A DNA stretch of 64,000 nt from Massariosphaeria phaeospora (taxonomy: Eukaryota; Ascomycota; Dothideomycetes; Pleosporales): the NCBI GenBank assembly GCA_011032825.1, contig JAADJZ010000020.1:186001-250000 (forward strand). The letters are read 5' to 3'. The notes under the pieces are model-generated. The model worked only from the letters and a program-made list of their open reading frames with translations. It was not told the origin of the DNA and ran no database searches. Shown here piece by piece: positions 1 to 11,831 of this stretch. Both the position numbers and the translations under genes were made by a program. The stretch's first letter is position 1; every line of letters starts with the position of its first letter.

Positions 1-30
1 TGTTTGTACTGCTGAGCTGAGGAAGATTCG

Positions 31-206
31 CCGCGAGAGGTTCTCCTCCGCATTAACGGCAGTTCTCTAGGCTTTGTTTTAGAGGACGGCAGCTCGGCAT
101 CGAAGGGGCTGCTCGGAGTTTCTTTATTCTATGGGTTTGGTTGACCTCCACGAGACGTTCTCCTCCCCATAAGTTGAAACTCTTCCGGTTTTACTTTAGA
201 GTACAC
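31..206. repeat. Diverged tandem duplication, period about 118 bp
   Basis: The segment starting near 31 (a CGAGAGGTTCTCCTCC block followed by a GTTTTAGAGG block) recurs from about 149 as CGAGACGTTCTCCTCC followed by an ACTTTAGAGT block. Spacing between the blocks is conserved and the sequence between them has diverged. No coding function is apparent. Confidence 0.5.
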
Positions 207-779
207 CAGCGCGACATAGAATATCGTCTGTGGACGTTGCTTCGTCGCATAGCCAGGCAACTAAACCTCGATTTTCCGTAGTCGAAGCTCTGCGTCCTCG
301 ACCAAAGCTGCGCAACGGCATGCGCTGAGCGTCATGTTTTCTTTTGGTCAGACTGTTCTCTCTGCCGTGTAGGGCAAAAGACGGTAGGTAGTAGTATCGG
401 TTCTTGATATCCAGGTCTTTCGCCAGTCACATCAAACCAATTTGAGTAGGATTGGTTCTAGAGGTTCGCGCACTAGACAGACATGGCTTGGTGTTTTCGG
501 TCTTTTTTACCGCTAGAGGAGGACTCGCACCATAACTACAGTGACTTCGAACTTGAGCTGGAAGATTGAGGTTGGAGGCACATTCTGTGGTACAAAGTGT
601 GTTCTTGTTCAGACTGCACACGACATACACCAAAACTCCAAACTTTTGGAGACAGGCAGTCCATGTAGGTCGTATTCTGTGACTTTTAGAGACTGCCTCG
701 ATGAAAGAGTGGTGTTGTGTTGTGAGAAGGAGCATCTACCATTCCCAGGTCCTTTATATCGTCTTTGACTCCGACTTTT

Positions 780-1085
780 GGTGCGCGTCCATGTAACGCA
801 ACACATCCTTTTTCAAACTCTTTCGCGTTCTGCGGTCTTCTTACTCCATCGCCCGTTTCCATCGCATATTTATTCCCGCTCTTTCTCCCACCATGGGACC
901 CTCATGTAATCGATTCTAAAGTCCCCAGACTCTCAGTGCGCGTCCATGAAAGTGTCCGAGTTGCTTTTTATAACTTTCCGCGTTCCGTGGTCCTGCTTCA
1001 TAGATGCGTACTGCGTCTGTTTTGTTCGCGCCTCTTTCTCCCACCATGGCATCTTGATGTAATCGTTTTTAAAGTTCTTGAACTT
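780..1085. repeat. Diverged tandem duplication, period about 155 bp
   Basis: Two adjacent copies align along their length: GTGCGCGTCCATG at 780 and at 937, a CTTTCGCGTTC-like block in each, CTCTTTCTCCCACCATGG at about 880 and 1031, and TGATGTAATCG-like tails. The copies differ by scattered substitutions rather than C-to-T only. A fainter third copy may precede them at about 658-779. Reading frames through the repeat do not stay open. Confidence 0.65.
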
Positions 1086-2852
1086 GTATCGATATTCACG
1101 TTGGAGTTTTCCAGCAGCGCATAAACGGTGGCTCAGGCGAATTTTAGGTGTTGGAGCCGCCATTAGCTGCATCGGAATGAGTTTCTTTTGGATATGGGGA
1201 GAAGGCGAATGTGGGGAGAGGAGAAAGTGGGCGGGTGCTCATGTATTCGGATTTCTACCAGTTTAAAGTCCCATAGGTCAAACAGTTATAGAACACTCCA
1301 GTAAGTTCCTTTGAGACAGATCGCTGGTTTTCACCACAGTCAGGTCCAAAAACACATGTTGTTGGAGTTATTCGTTTTTCTTTCCGGCGCAGCGCCATAT
1401 AGTAGGCGTAATAGTTGTTTGAGTCTCAAGCTTGAAGTCATGAGGGGGACGGTTTACTTTTTGACAACCGCCACGCCGAAACATGGGTATATTCGCCTAA
1501 TGTTTTGTATAGAAAGGTACCCGAGAACCAACTGTATTCTTTCTCTCATACTCGTGACGATATTCCATCTTTTCATAGTCTGCGTGGAGACATGTTTGGT
1601 TGTCTTCCCATATTGTGTGCGTTGCCGGGTCGGGCGAAACATGACTCCAGGCATAGGTCAATTCTTTTGCTGCCGCGACAACATTCGTAGATGCTCTCAC
1701 GGTTTTATTTACTAGTTCGGGCGTGCGTGAGGAATTTGGTGAAGGTGTAACGGAGGAATCCACCGTGTCTGAATCAACCGTGCCTTTTTAATTGCTTCAG
1801 GGGCCTGCTTTGTATGCTGAGCCCTTTTCGTCTGGCGGTAAAATCTTGCAGACGCTCATAAAGAAGTCCTTGGAGCGATTTGTTCGGCTGTCTAGTCGTG
1901 CCTTTTCAGACTCTGGCGATGCATGATATACTGGGGTATTGGGTTTATTGCTTCAGTCGCCACATTGATGGGAGGCTTCGACTTTTTAGTCCGCTTTCCA
2001 GGCAAGGAACTGGTGTTGTATGTTTGAAGGAGGAACGAGCCGCGCAGGGCTTATATAGACACATATTTGCTTTGGGGTCCGAAAGAATGTGCAGTTATTG
2101 TTAGGTCCTGAAATCGTTCTTGGAGACATGACATGCTAGAATTTGTATCTTTCGAGCTGCAATCACTCATATGATTGGAACGTACTGATTTTGTATTGAA
2201 CTCTGTCGTAGGTAATGATGGTACAGCAAATTGTTTGGGAACAGACGGAGAGTGGCTTTATATACTCTTCGCATGGATTTAGAGAAGATCACGTGAATGA
2301 GGTGACACGTACTTCTTTAATGGTAAAAGTGTAGTCTGAGGTTCTGCGACCAAATCTTCTTGGGGGGCCGTTGGAAAGCTCCGATTTTTGGAACCGCGAG
2401 CGAAAGAACCGTGGTTCGTTTGGGCAATGACCTCATGAAACAAAGACATAATTTGTCTAGATAAACAAACGGAAATACCGTTTGATCTGGTGTGTAATAG
2501 ATGTTCCTTACCTCACGAGTATTGCGCTATGACACGCCTGGGGACCGGGTCAGCCTCTACAACAACACAGGGCAAAGTCCAGTCATCTTGCCTACTCAGT
2601 CTTATCCAATTTTGGAGAATAAGCGACAGCTACCAGGCCGAATCCTCTCGGCCCCCACAGGGCACGGATGTTTGCGTACGTGCTGAATTCCCGCTGTATT
2701 GCCCATAATGAGAATGGCTTCTAATTTTCGCGCATTTGCGATCGTCTTCTGCCCGCTGTTATAATCTTCCAGCGACGCGCGCGCTCCTCATCCCTTTGAA
2801 ATGTCTTGCCGCGCCTATTGCTTTTATCACCAACGATTCGACAACTTGACAT

Positions 2853-4145
2853 ATGCCTTACATCATCGAACCGCCACGGTACAACAGCCAGTGCATCGAC
2901 TTTTCCGAATGGATTTCCCTTCTGACTTTGTGTCTCGCTCCACTCATCGTCCACCTCCTCGCTGGCCATCCGCCGGTATCCTATCTCGCGCACAATCGGC
3001 CACCATGGTACGATCGTCTCTGCCACTACAACCCAACATCCATTATCTGGCGCTACGCTGCAATTACCGATCGTCGCATTCGAGCCATCCGCTGGAGCAA
3101 GACCGACTTCGCCGCTACGAATGCTATTTTCTGGACGACCGAAGGCTGGGATGGCGGTGAGCATATGGTGGTGGATGCTTCTCCGCATTGCTTTCGATAT
3201 CCCGACCATACAAGGACCGGAATATTTACCTTAACGATGTTGCAGACCATCATCACTGTGTTACAAGGTGTTTCAGCTATGTACGCACTCATCGGCTCGT
3301 TGGCCGGACTCCCGAATCTCAACTTCAATCTGTTCATGGGCGTCGATCAGGTCTTTTTTCCAATTGCAATACTTGGTCTTCTACGGCTCTTTCCTGCTGT
3401 ATGGCTTACAGAAGACTTTGTGTACACTATCCAGACCGAGCGACCGGTGCAGCCTCTCACGCAATGTTTCCCAGTCACCGACGGCCGCCAAGGCCAATCC
3501 CCAATCACCCCTAAGGACCCTCTTGACGTAGTCAAGACTACTATTCCGGAGCCTGAATCCCACTTCAAATCGACGTCCTACTGGCCGAGTCGGATATTTC
3601 GAATCTTCTACCTGTTATTCCTCCTCGGGGTCTGGGGCCTGGCATTAGTGTTTGTCACCTCAATCCGTGACGTACAAGGCTTGATTGTTGCAACCACAAC
3701 TGTGTATCTTGTCGCGCTCCTTCACCTTATTTTTTTGTCTGTATCAATCGTCCTATATACCTACTACTTCTATCGAGGGTCGACAACAACGACTTTACTG
3801 CCCTGTATATCGAGTAATTGGTACAGGCTCTACACTATTTTCATCATGAGCTTCACGGTTGTTCTTATCATCATAGCGAGCGTCGAGACTAACAAGGACC
3901 CCGCTGGGCGATATACTAGCGCTGCTCCGGTGGTCGACATGGGATGTCACAGTCGGTTCGGATTAATCGGACTTGATTCGCCATGGTTTGGCCTGGCAAG
4001 AAGAATCGAAACCAATCTGACTCTAGAAGTAGAAGGGCTATATCCTTCGAGTTTTCCAGCGGTACGGGACTTTGGAAATGAATCAGCTGGAGCCGAATTC
4101 AGGGTGTCCAATTACACTGGGTATTGTGTGGGGCAATTCACATGA
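2853..4145 (+). CDS. Six-helix membrane protein, uncharacterised fungal family
   Basis: A single uninterrupted frame of 430 residues begins at an ATG. I count about six hydrophobic segments: roughly residues 20-38, 122-153, 164-185, 247-270, 275-307 and 326-345. Between the third and fourth lies a polar loop rich in Pro and Thr. The C-terminal tail, after about residue 350, is polar and carries N-glycosylation sequons (NLT, NES, NYT), which suggests that it is extracellular or lumenal. I recognise no transporter signature and assign no substrate. No intron is needed. The C-terminus ends soon after the last helix; a further exon downstream cannot be excluded, but no clear donor is seen. Neighbouring DNA on both sides is gene-poor. 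Membrane location is an inference from hydropathy; the function is unknown. Confidence 0.7.
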   Translation: MPYIIEPPRYNSQCIDFSEWISLLTLCLAPLIVHLLAGHPPVSYLAHNRPPWYDRLCHYNPTSIIWRYAAITDRRIRAIRWSKTDFAATNAIFWTTEGWDGGEHMVVDASPHCFRYPDHTRTGIFTLTMLQTIITVLQGVSAMYALIGSLAGLPNLNFNLFMGVDQVFFPIAILGLLRLFPAVWLTEDFVYTIQTERPVQPLTQCFPVTDGRQGQSPITPKDPLDVVKTTIPEPESHFKSTSYWPSRIFRIFYLLFLLGVWGLALVFVTSIRDVQGLIVATTTVYLVALLHLIFLSVSIVLYTYYFYRGSTTTTLLPCISSNWYRLYTIFIMSFTVVLIIIASVETNKDPAGRYTSAAPVVDMGCHSRFGLIGLDSPWFGLARRIETNLTLEVEGLYPSSFPAVRDFGNESAGAEFRVSNYTGYCVGQFT

Positions 4146-6116
4146 ATTCGCACTTGTACGGAGAATGGGGGCTAGTTCCGCAAGAGCTATAATGTCTACT
4201 TCTTCATCTATGACACAAAATCGATCTGAAGGACCTGTCGGAAACCTTCAAGAGTCCGCGCTACTTATTTCATCATCGAAATTATTACTGGATTCCCACC
4301 TCACCGCCCCGCTCACTTGGATCACCACTTATTCAAAGGATTCATTTCTACAGCAAGTCTACATGCGCTGTCTCAGCGAACGATCTATAATTGGGCATAG
4401 TAATATCCAGGAAGATGGCCGGACTGTTCTCGAATTTTATTGCAGGTCGTAGGGACAGTAACCCTGTAGTTAGCATTTTCGTTCCAAAAAGCCTAATAGA
4501 GGAGGAGTACTAGATTATATACTTCTGCTCAGAGGGGTGGGATTTGATCTCGCGGTATTGTGGAAATCAAATCGGAGAGCAGAGAAACAATGGAGAACTT
4601 ATGGTAGAGAGTATCATCATTATTACGATCGCCGAATTGATGTCACACCCAGATTGAAGCAAACAGGTTTGAAGCTTCCTATGTTTGCTACACTATCTAG
4701 AGTCTACTACGAGCTTTCATTCCTAGTGTATCCTAGCTTTGGCTCACACGTCACATATAAGCTTAAGATTACTAGATTTAGTTTTCCGCTCTGAACTATG
4801 AACCTATATAGCCACCTGTTCAGTCCCTATAGAAACATCGTCGTCGGCAACCTACGTTGCTTTAGAGTAGGATAATAGACTACGCACTCTATGTATCTAG
4901 AGGAAAATATAGAAACAAAGAGGAACTAAATACTCCATAGAAAGATTGCACAATTAGAACACCATAGCAAAGACTCTGAGATTGGCATTATCAGAACTAT
5001 TTGGTGATTACCTACACCTTTCTCAATTCATAAGATTGTACTCATACGGTAGATGTTTTCCAATGGGAGTCATTTCCGAAAGTCTTCCTACTTTCCAACC
5101 AGCCACCAGACGCCATGAGAATTGGACACAACGAATTTTTAAATACCAAGACGAACTTAGATAGAGAACATGAAAGATGAGGATAAAGCGCAAAGAGAGG
5201 TATTTAGTGTTAGAACTTACATCATAAGAAAGTACATCATAAGAAAGTATGTATGTCCAAGGACATGTAAATTAAAAGGTGTTCTTGTCAATTGCGATAA
5301 AAAGGTGATGCTCAACACTATTGTTATTTATTCTGGTGATGCCGTGGATCTCTTTCTTACTGAGCTCAGCTCTCTATCGCTACTCATCAAATGCGGAAGA
5401 ACAACATGGACTAGAAGCAGGTAGTTTTCTATCTTTCTGCCTAAGCATACTAGTTTTGCAGAGAACATTTCAATTTCCATCTTCTGTGCGAGGACAGTTC
5501 CTAGGATGTGTAAGATGTATTGCACAAAGGAAAGCTCGTTACTACAAATTTAGCGAAATCCCCAACTAGGGGGCCTCATGTGTTCTCCTTTGCAGGCCGT
5601 AGAACGCACCTTGTTCACTCTCTTCGCGTAGAGAAGAGCAGCGTAGAGATAGAGGAACTACCAGAGAGCGGAAAGAAAGATAGCAGGGGACAGAAAGAAA
5701 CGGGATAAAAAGAACAGGAAGGAAGCGAGGAAAGGAGAGGCAGATTTTACTATTTGGCATGGGAAAAGCAATCCACTGAACCCCTATAAAAATAATCAAG
5801 ATTGAAGGTAGAGTCCCTGGACAAACCATGTGAGTGTACTCCTGCCAATTCGCAATCAAAGGCCGAAGCGAGGGCAACCCCCCCTCACCCCCAGTCCTTA
5901 AGCACACTGTGAAATGAGAACCCTAGAAGCACACCAGTCTCGGCCAGGAGTAAAAGGCAAAACCGCATCCCCACCACCCAAATATCAAAACTTTTGTATA
6001 CCTCCACCACACCCGATCCGTGTCCTGCACTCATTCCTCATCCGCTTCCTCCCCCTCACTAACTCCAATTAGGCACGCATTAGCACCACCCTCGAAAACC
6101 CCAGCAACCAAACCCA
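4146..6116. other. Intergenic stretch, no gene recognised
   Basis: About 2 kb lie between the membrane-protein gene and the next gene on the other strand. Short frames occur on both strands without domain-like sequence or consistent splice signals. The part from 4.5 to 5.5 kb is moderately AT-rich. A short tandem repeat at 5218 is listed separately. The 3' end of the gene at 6117-6889 may extend into 5.97-6.12 kb through one more intron. Confidence 0.5.
5218..5248. repeat. Two-copy 15-bp tandem repeat
   Basis: The unit ACATCATAAGAAAGT occurs twice back to back. It is short and of no evident function. Confidence 0.7.
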
Positions 6117-6889
6117 TCAACATACCTTCTCCTCCAGCACCACGTCCTCGATCACTTGGCGATACCGCAACTTCGTCGCGCGCCGAAACGTCTCACACCC
6201 CTGTTCCCACATGAAATCATCGTGCGTCTCTCCGCCGGGTTTCTTCACCGTGGTTTCGTGGTCGCCGTCGCTGATGCCGTTGTTGTCGTCGCCCGGCGCC
6301 ATCAACTCTAGGATAACCGCGTAGTTCCTGACCGCCTGCTCTAGGCTTGTAGCTTCGTCATGCAACAGCGTAGTAGCATCTAGCCGCACGCCAAGGTCAA
6401 CGTATTTCCGCGCCTTCTCCGCATCCACAACGACAACACTGCTCATCGAAAAGCCCCGCTTCCTAGTCTTTCTTATAACCTCTCTCAGACCGTGAATCTT
6501 CTGCATGCCTCCGTGAATGTTCAGCCCAATATGCTGTAGTGCTTCCAAAGTTCTCTTCCGATAGTAATAGGTGCCTAGAGACTCGCCTTTCACGGCCGGA
6601 GCCGCAGTCTGCTGCTGCTGCTCTTGGCGGAGGGCGGCCTTGACCCCAGCGTCAAATGGGAAAACAAAGCACGTGAGGGGTGGGCCTGCCAAGGCCTCGA
6701 GGAAATGTGCAACGTAGTCGTTCATGCTGGCGTTGAGCACAGTTGGTGGTTTGGCTAGTGCTTTGGTTTCAGGAGTGAGCTTGAGGTATTTGGGCAGGAT
6801 CCCTAGGACATTAGTTTGACTGAACAGAGGTGCGAGGAGGTCGCGATCTTACGCAAATATCGCGGGTCTATGGTCTTTCGGGAAGCCAT
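6117..6889 (-). CDS. Conserved-looking two-exon protein of unknown function
   Basis: The long frame visible here begins with a GTG codon, so the true start must lie upstream. An ATG at 6889 opens a 37-nt exon (residues MASRKTIDPRYLR) ending at a GTAAG donor. A 50-bp intron (6852-6803) with a CTAAT branch motif leads into exon 2 (6802-6117) in phase, giving about 240 residues. The protein has no signal peptide or membrane segment. It has a low-complexity Gln/Ala patch near residues 70-85, then a basic region (RKTRKRG), and a charged C-terminus. I do not recognise the family. The last codons read GAG AAG followed by GTATGT, a perfect donor, and a CTAAT motif lies about 50 bp on; the authentic C-terminus may therefore be spliced to TGA or to a short extra exon rather than end Val-Cys. 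Confidence 0.6.
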
Positions 6890-7441
6890 CTTGTTGTTGA
6901 GGTGAGTTCAAGTTCAGTGGTAATAATGGGCTAGTTTCCTGGGTAATAAGGTAGGAAGCGGACATAATGGAATCGCTCTAGAATGGTCTGGAGTATCGAC
7001 AGGCTGTGTGGGGATTCACTTAGTAGTAGTGTTAGTTTGTTTACCTGCAGCTAAACAAAAGCTGAGGTGGCCCGTGCAGCGCTTCCTGAGAGCGTGGGTG
7101 GAGGGTAGATGGAGCGTTGAGAAACTCCGTCTAGGAACAGCGTTGCCTAAGACAGTAGCAGCACTAGTGATGAAGTGAGATTTTGCATACCTACACCACT
7201 TGCACGCTAGACCACACCTTTCGCCTTTCACCTTGCACATGTCCATATCAACAGACCTCCTAAGTTAGAAAAACATTATCATTTTCTACATCCACTACTC
7301 TCACCATCATACATCTTAGGCCATATATGCCACTAAATCCATCGTTCTATATATCCATCCAGGTAGAGGGTATCATAATAATCCATGTAAATGCAGTCTG
7401 TCCGTTGACCAAGGACAAACAACCATACGCCCTCGGCACCC
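6890..7441. other. Intergenic, no feature recognised
   Basis: About 550 bp separate the 5' end of the unknown two-exon gene from the 3' end of the HeLo-kinase-protease gene. It should hold the promoter of the former and the 3' untranslated region of the latter. No conserved frame was found; an open frame at 7016-7246 lacks features. Confidence 0.4.
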
Positions 7442-10400
7442 TTACGGAACCCCAACCATCTCCAACTGCCCACCCCGCCCCTCCTTGACTTTGATCATCC
7501 TACTCCTCAAGACAGGCATGTTCTCCTTCTCATCCACCACTCCACTTGCACCCAACGGCCGCAACTCCAGCATCCCACGCCTCGAAGGCGCACCCGCAGC
7601 TGTTGGGGAGTGAGTCATATCCACCAGAGAGTCTGCAATCCCAATACTCCCAACCCCGACTTCGATCTCATCAACGACACTATCTTCTTTCATCCTAAGC
7701 GCGCGCTTCCCGTTGATGCGCGCAAAAGCTTTGACTTCTTCCGAAGAGCCAGGGAGGTAGATGCGCTTGGCGCCGAGTGTACGTTTGATGTCTTCGAGCA
7801 GAACTTCCATGGGGCAGATGTAGGCGATGTGGTTGCGCTCGCACCAAGCAAGGACGTGGCCGACGACGTGATGGGAACCGTTTTGGATGACCCAAGCGCC
7901 AGAGTCACCACCAACTGTTGGGCTAATTAGCAACTGTTGTGAGAAAATAGGGAGAAGGGAACGTACCTCCAAAGCCACCTACGACATGCCAGCTCCTCGA
8001 GAACGTCTTGCGTCGGTAGATCCGTACAGAGCTCATGGCGTGGCTTACCATGCCGCCCTGCAGGCCTGTGGTCCTGCCGAAGCAGTGCACACTGAGACCA
8101 CCCAAGCTGTCGGCTTTAGCGACTCCGTTTGGGTACTCGTCTTCCTCTTGTCGGTAATGACGTCGCGCTACCGGATGCTCTAGTTTTGCCGATATGGCTT
8201 GTTGGTCCTGCTCCATGGTACGACCGACGCAAAACCGCCGGCCGCCTTGGACCAAGTTGTACGGCTGTAGACGGTGCTCGTTCAACTTGAGAAGTGCCCA
8301 ATCAATCTCGTGAACAATACCGTTTTTCTTCAAGCGACGGATACCGGAAGAAGCGTGGACATGCCCTAGTTCGTGTGACGAAAGATGGTCATCGTCGCGA
8401 TCTTCGTCATTTGGAAAGAAATCCTCATCCACATCGTCAATTGCTGGCTGAGTAACCTTGATTTCCTCGCCATCACCAACCTCGATACCGTCAATATCTC
8501 CCGTGGTAGCTCGAGATGTGGTGGAGTCAGCGAGCTCTTCGTCCGTTTCAGACTCCTCATCCGAGTCGAACTCCGAATCAGAAGAGAATTGAAGCGACTC
8601 TGGGTCGTCATCATCACTTTTCGTATCTTCATCGTCGGAAATCTCCAGGTCCCACAGTGCTATGGGTGAGGTTGGCGTAAATTGAACACCGGGCTGAGAG
8701 CCCATGCCCATGAGCCATGGATTGGAACCGCCATTGGCACTGGAAAGGATTGCATCGTTCGGGCTGGGGCTAACGGCATCATCGTCACCTACATCATCTT
8801 CATCCTCGGAAGGAGCATCGAGCAAATGGTGAACGCTCATGCCCAGCGGTTCGTCATCTACAAGAATGACACCACCGTACGAAACTGGAGGAAGATGTTC
8901 CCCACGGAAAGCGCCAATGGAAGCACCGCATACTGGTCGTTGCTGATGATACGGATTCATTACGGGCATGTCTCCGTCGTAGCTATTGGTGTTCATCATA
9001 GAACGATGCGGCTGTCTCCTCCGGTTCGATCGGTTCATCTTGGATCGTCGAACTGTGCCACGTCGTACTTTTAGGTCGAACACGCTGTCATTGTAGCGGA
9101 ACTTGCGGCTCAGGATACCCTTGACTTTAGGTATGCTGGAGCAGGTGACGAAGATAGTAGGTCTGGCAGTAGCCTGGGTCTCCCCAATAGCGACAAGGTC
9201 TATGCTGATCGTTTCATCCGACTCTTTTAGTGTGTGCTCAATGAGGCGCTCCAAACGGGGCAGCATAGTGTTGTGCCATTCGTCTATGATAGAAGGTGGG
9301 AATTTGACAGGGTGCAGGCGCATTTTAGGTTTGCTGGGTTTTGTCTCGGGGAGTGGCGGGATCTGTAGGGTGATGTGATCGTCCATATGCTCTCCCCTGT
9401 CTTTAATAACGCGTGCTTCGGGTTCGCGATTGGGTAGTCCGATCGCGGCTTGAGGCCAGTGGTTGATGCCAGAAGCTATCAGAGCTGTGATTGTGTTGCT
9501 TCGGGTTTGCTTGCGTTCCCGCCAAGCTTTCTGAATGACTGTTATTTTTTCTTTGTAGTCATGCGATGACGCGGATCTTTGTGGCTGTGGCTTAGTAAAC
9601 GACTCTTTCCGCGACGCTCGCCAAGCACGTTGAATTGTTGTTGCAGCGTTGCCTACCTTTTCCATGTACAAGGAGGACATATCGCTACCGTCTTGTGAAT
9701 CGGATTGAGAAGCCACTTGAGTTATAGAGTCCGCAAGAGGGTCCCGCCCCCGCTCTTGTTGCCAGTTGACTGGTGTAGGTGGAAGGGACTCCTTGCTCAG
9801 GCTTTTCAAATGTAGACTGTGAGAGATGGATTTTCGGATTGAATGTTGGGATCGTTGGGATCCGGGACGTGATAGTTCAGGTAGTTCGGGTAATACAGTG
9901 GGAGAAGGCCTCGACGACTTTGACAGCGATTTGGACCGCGCTATGGCTTGCGAGCCCTTTTCTAGAGCCCAGCGTTTCGCGTTTTGGAATGACGGACTCG
10001 AAGGAAGGTCTGCTGCCTGCGGCTGACTAGAGCTCTTCTTGAGTGGCGCTGAGCCGGTGATAGGCGGAGTTCCAGTACTCAGTTCGCCCCAATCCAGCGC
10101 TGGATCAACCTCATCGAGCACGCAACACCGCTGCAGCCTAACGAGAATGCGACTATACGTTTGCGAAAAGTTCTGCAGACTATCCACACCCGACGCAATC
10201 CGGTCAGCTGCCCAAAAACAGTCGCGTACTACTTGCATGTAGGCAGTTCCGCACTTTGAAGCCAAGCGCCGAATATACACTTCTTCGACGCGCTGCTTGA
10301 AGTCGGAAAGATTGTATTTGGGTTTCCAGAGATCTGCAAGAGGTTGCCAAAGGCCGACCTCCAGCAGGATCAAGCCAAGACTGAATAGATCGAACTGAGG

Positions 10401-11831
10401 CCCGTATTCTCTGCCCTGTTCACCCGTTGACTTGGGATCTTCCGGATGGCGGTAGATATTGAGGGGCTGCATCGTGCTCGCTGGTTCGATGTCGTACTCA
10501 GAAAAGAGGTCAAAAGAACAGATGACAGGCGAACGTAGGGCGTATTGGAGAGCTTGGCTGTTCGTTGACTGGCGCTTGGTCTTCCTGAAGACCAATATGT
10601 TGCTACTATTGACGTCTTTGTGCACGAACTTGTCTCCATGGATCTTGCTGAAAGTGAGAGCGAGGGTGAACGCGAGCCGAAAGCGATCCTCGAGAGGTGG
10701 GGTAGCGCTGTTGGCGCTATGTAGACTCCTGGACCCTGTCTGAAGTACGCTCAAAAGAGTTACGGGGCGTAGCTCGTCCGCTGTCTTGTGTGAGTCAGAG
10801 GGACCCGAATAGACGGATGACGGGAGCTCGAAGACTAGCCCAAAGCGGGGCTGCGTCGGATCTTCGAAATACCCCACGCACTTCAGAGTTCCATGGAAGG
10901 ATTGCTCTATTGAGAGCTTGCCCAGAATAGACAATAGGCTCTCGAGGCGATCAACAGGCGGAGGCACACCAGTGAAGCGGTATGCCGAATCGTACGTCGC
11001 GTACTCGACGAGTACGGGGCTCTCGACTGTCTTGCTGCCGTCGGTTTTCCAGGGGTTTGTTGAACTGTGACGGGAGCGTAGGCGTCCAATGACTTTGAGG
11101 GACGATTTGCCAACGCTCTCGTATGGTGGTGGTTCCTCTTCGGGCAAGATGAGATCGGAGCGCTCCAGCTTCGGAGGGAGGTTTGAGCTAGGCGGTGTAT
11201 GCTGCACCGATGGGAAGGCGGGGAACGTGGCAGGGTTTATCAAGGTAACGTCGGAAGCGCTGTATTCTGACGAGAGGAAGACGGAGGTGGAGATGGAAGG
11301 TCTCGACGGTTCGGGGACAGCTTTTGAGCGAGGACTCACACCACGCGCGCCGTCGCGGTGAGCTCTTCTTGTTCTCGAGAGGTCGTAGAGGGTATCGATG
11401 GAGGTCGTGAGGTCCTTGGCGAGGTCCTCGTACCGTGACCGGTCTGAGGCCGCCCACGAGGGGGCATCAGATGCAGGCGGCCGCACGCCACTCTTCTCTC
11501 CTGACAGCGGCTCTGCGCCTGGCGGTGGCGGGTGCATGCGCTCTGCCTCGTCCAAGATGTCTTTTATCGTGCCCATCACGCTCGTCACCGTCTCAGTGAG
11601 GCCCGCGCGCTCCACATTCTCGTCGATGTCGCCCTGCTTGCCCTTGGCGTTGTCGGTCCAGTCCAAACCCCACGCTATCAGCCTGTTCTTCTGTATCCGG
11701 AACCTGCGGTAGAGCGCATTCACTTCGGGCTGCGTGTCCGGTGTGTCCTGCTCGATGACGGCGTCGCAGGACGTCTTCGTGTCCGAGTAGAGCTGGGTGA
11801 GGCGCCGGGGGAGGCTGCCGAAGGTCGACAT
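7442..11831 (-). CDS. HeLo-like / degenerate kinase / IQ / trypsin-fold protease fusion protein
   Basis: Exon 1 (11831-7967) and exon 2 (7914-7442) join across a 52-bp intron with donor GTACGT and a CTAAT branch, giving 1445 residues. Residues about 1-100 resemble fungal HeLo-like death/prion-inhibition domains (FRIQKNRLIAWGLDW, then GDIDENVERAG). Residues about 270-560 are kinase-like: catalytic-loop motif HKDVNSSNILVF at 404, and DLFSLGLILLEVGLW at 481 for subdomain IX. A clear beta-3 lysine is absent and the DFG site reads SFD, so it is probably a pseudokinase. Two IQ-like motifs lie at 733 (IQRAWRASR) and 766 (IQKAWRERK). Residues 840-925 form a separate compact block. The C-terminus has a chymotrypsin-fold triad: His1001/1002 (MSVHHLL), Asp1177 (IDWALLKL) and Ser1293 (GGDSGAWV). 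A very acidic insert of about 150 residues separates His from Asp. The intron falls just before the catalytic Ser motif, and only the spliced form restores it. HeLo-kinase proteins act in fungal cell death. That this one links sensing, kinase-like signalling and proteolysis is my inference. Confidence 0.85.

Larger units (their letters stand above)
1..2852. other. Gene-poor stretch with diverged tandem duplications
   Basis: I find no open frame here with the look of a conserved protein; the frames present are short, overlap on both strands and lack recognisable motifs. Base composition is ordinary, so this is not RIP-degraded DNA like the block at 18-31 kb. Two pairs of diverged tandem copies are visible and are listed separately. 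The stretch may be an old repeat or the flank of a gene outside the window. Confidence 0.5.
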
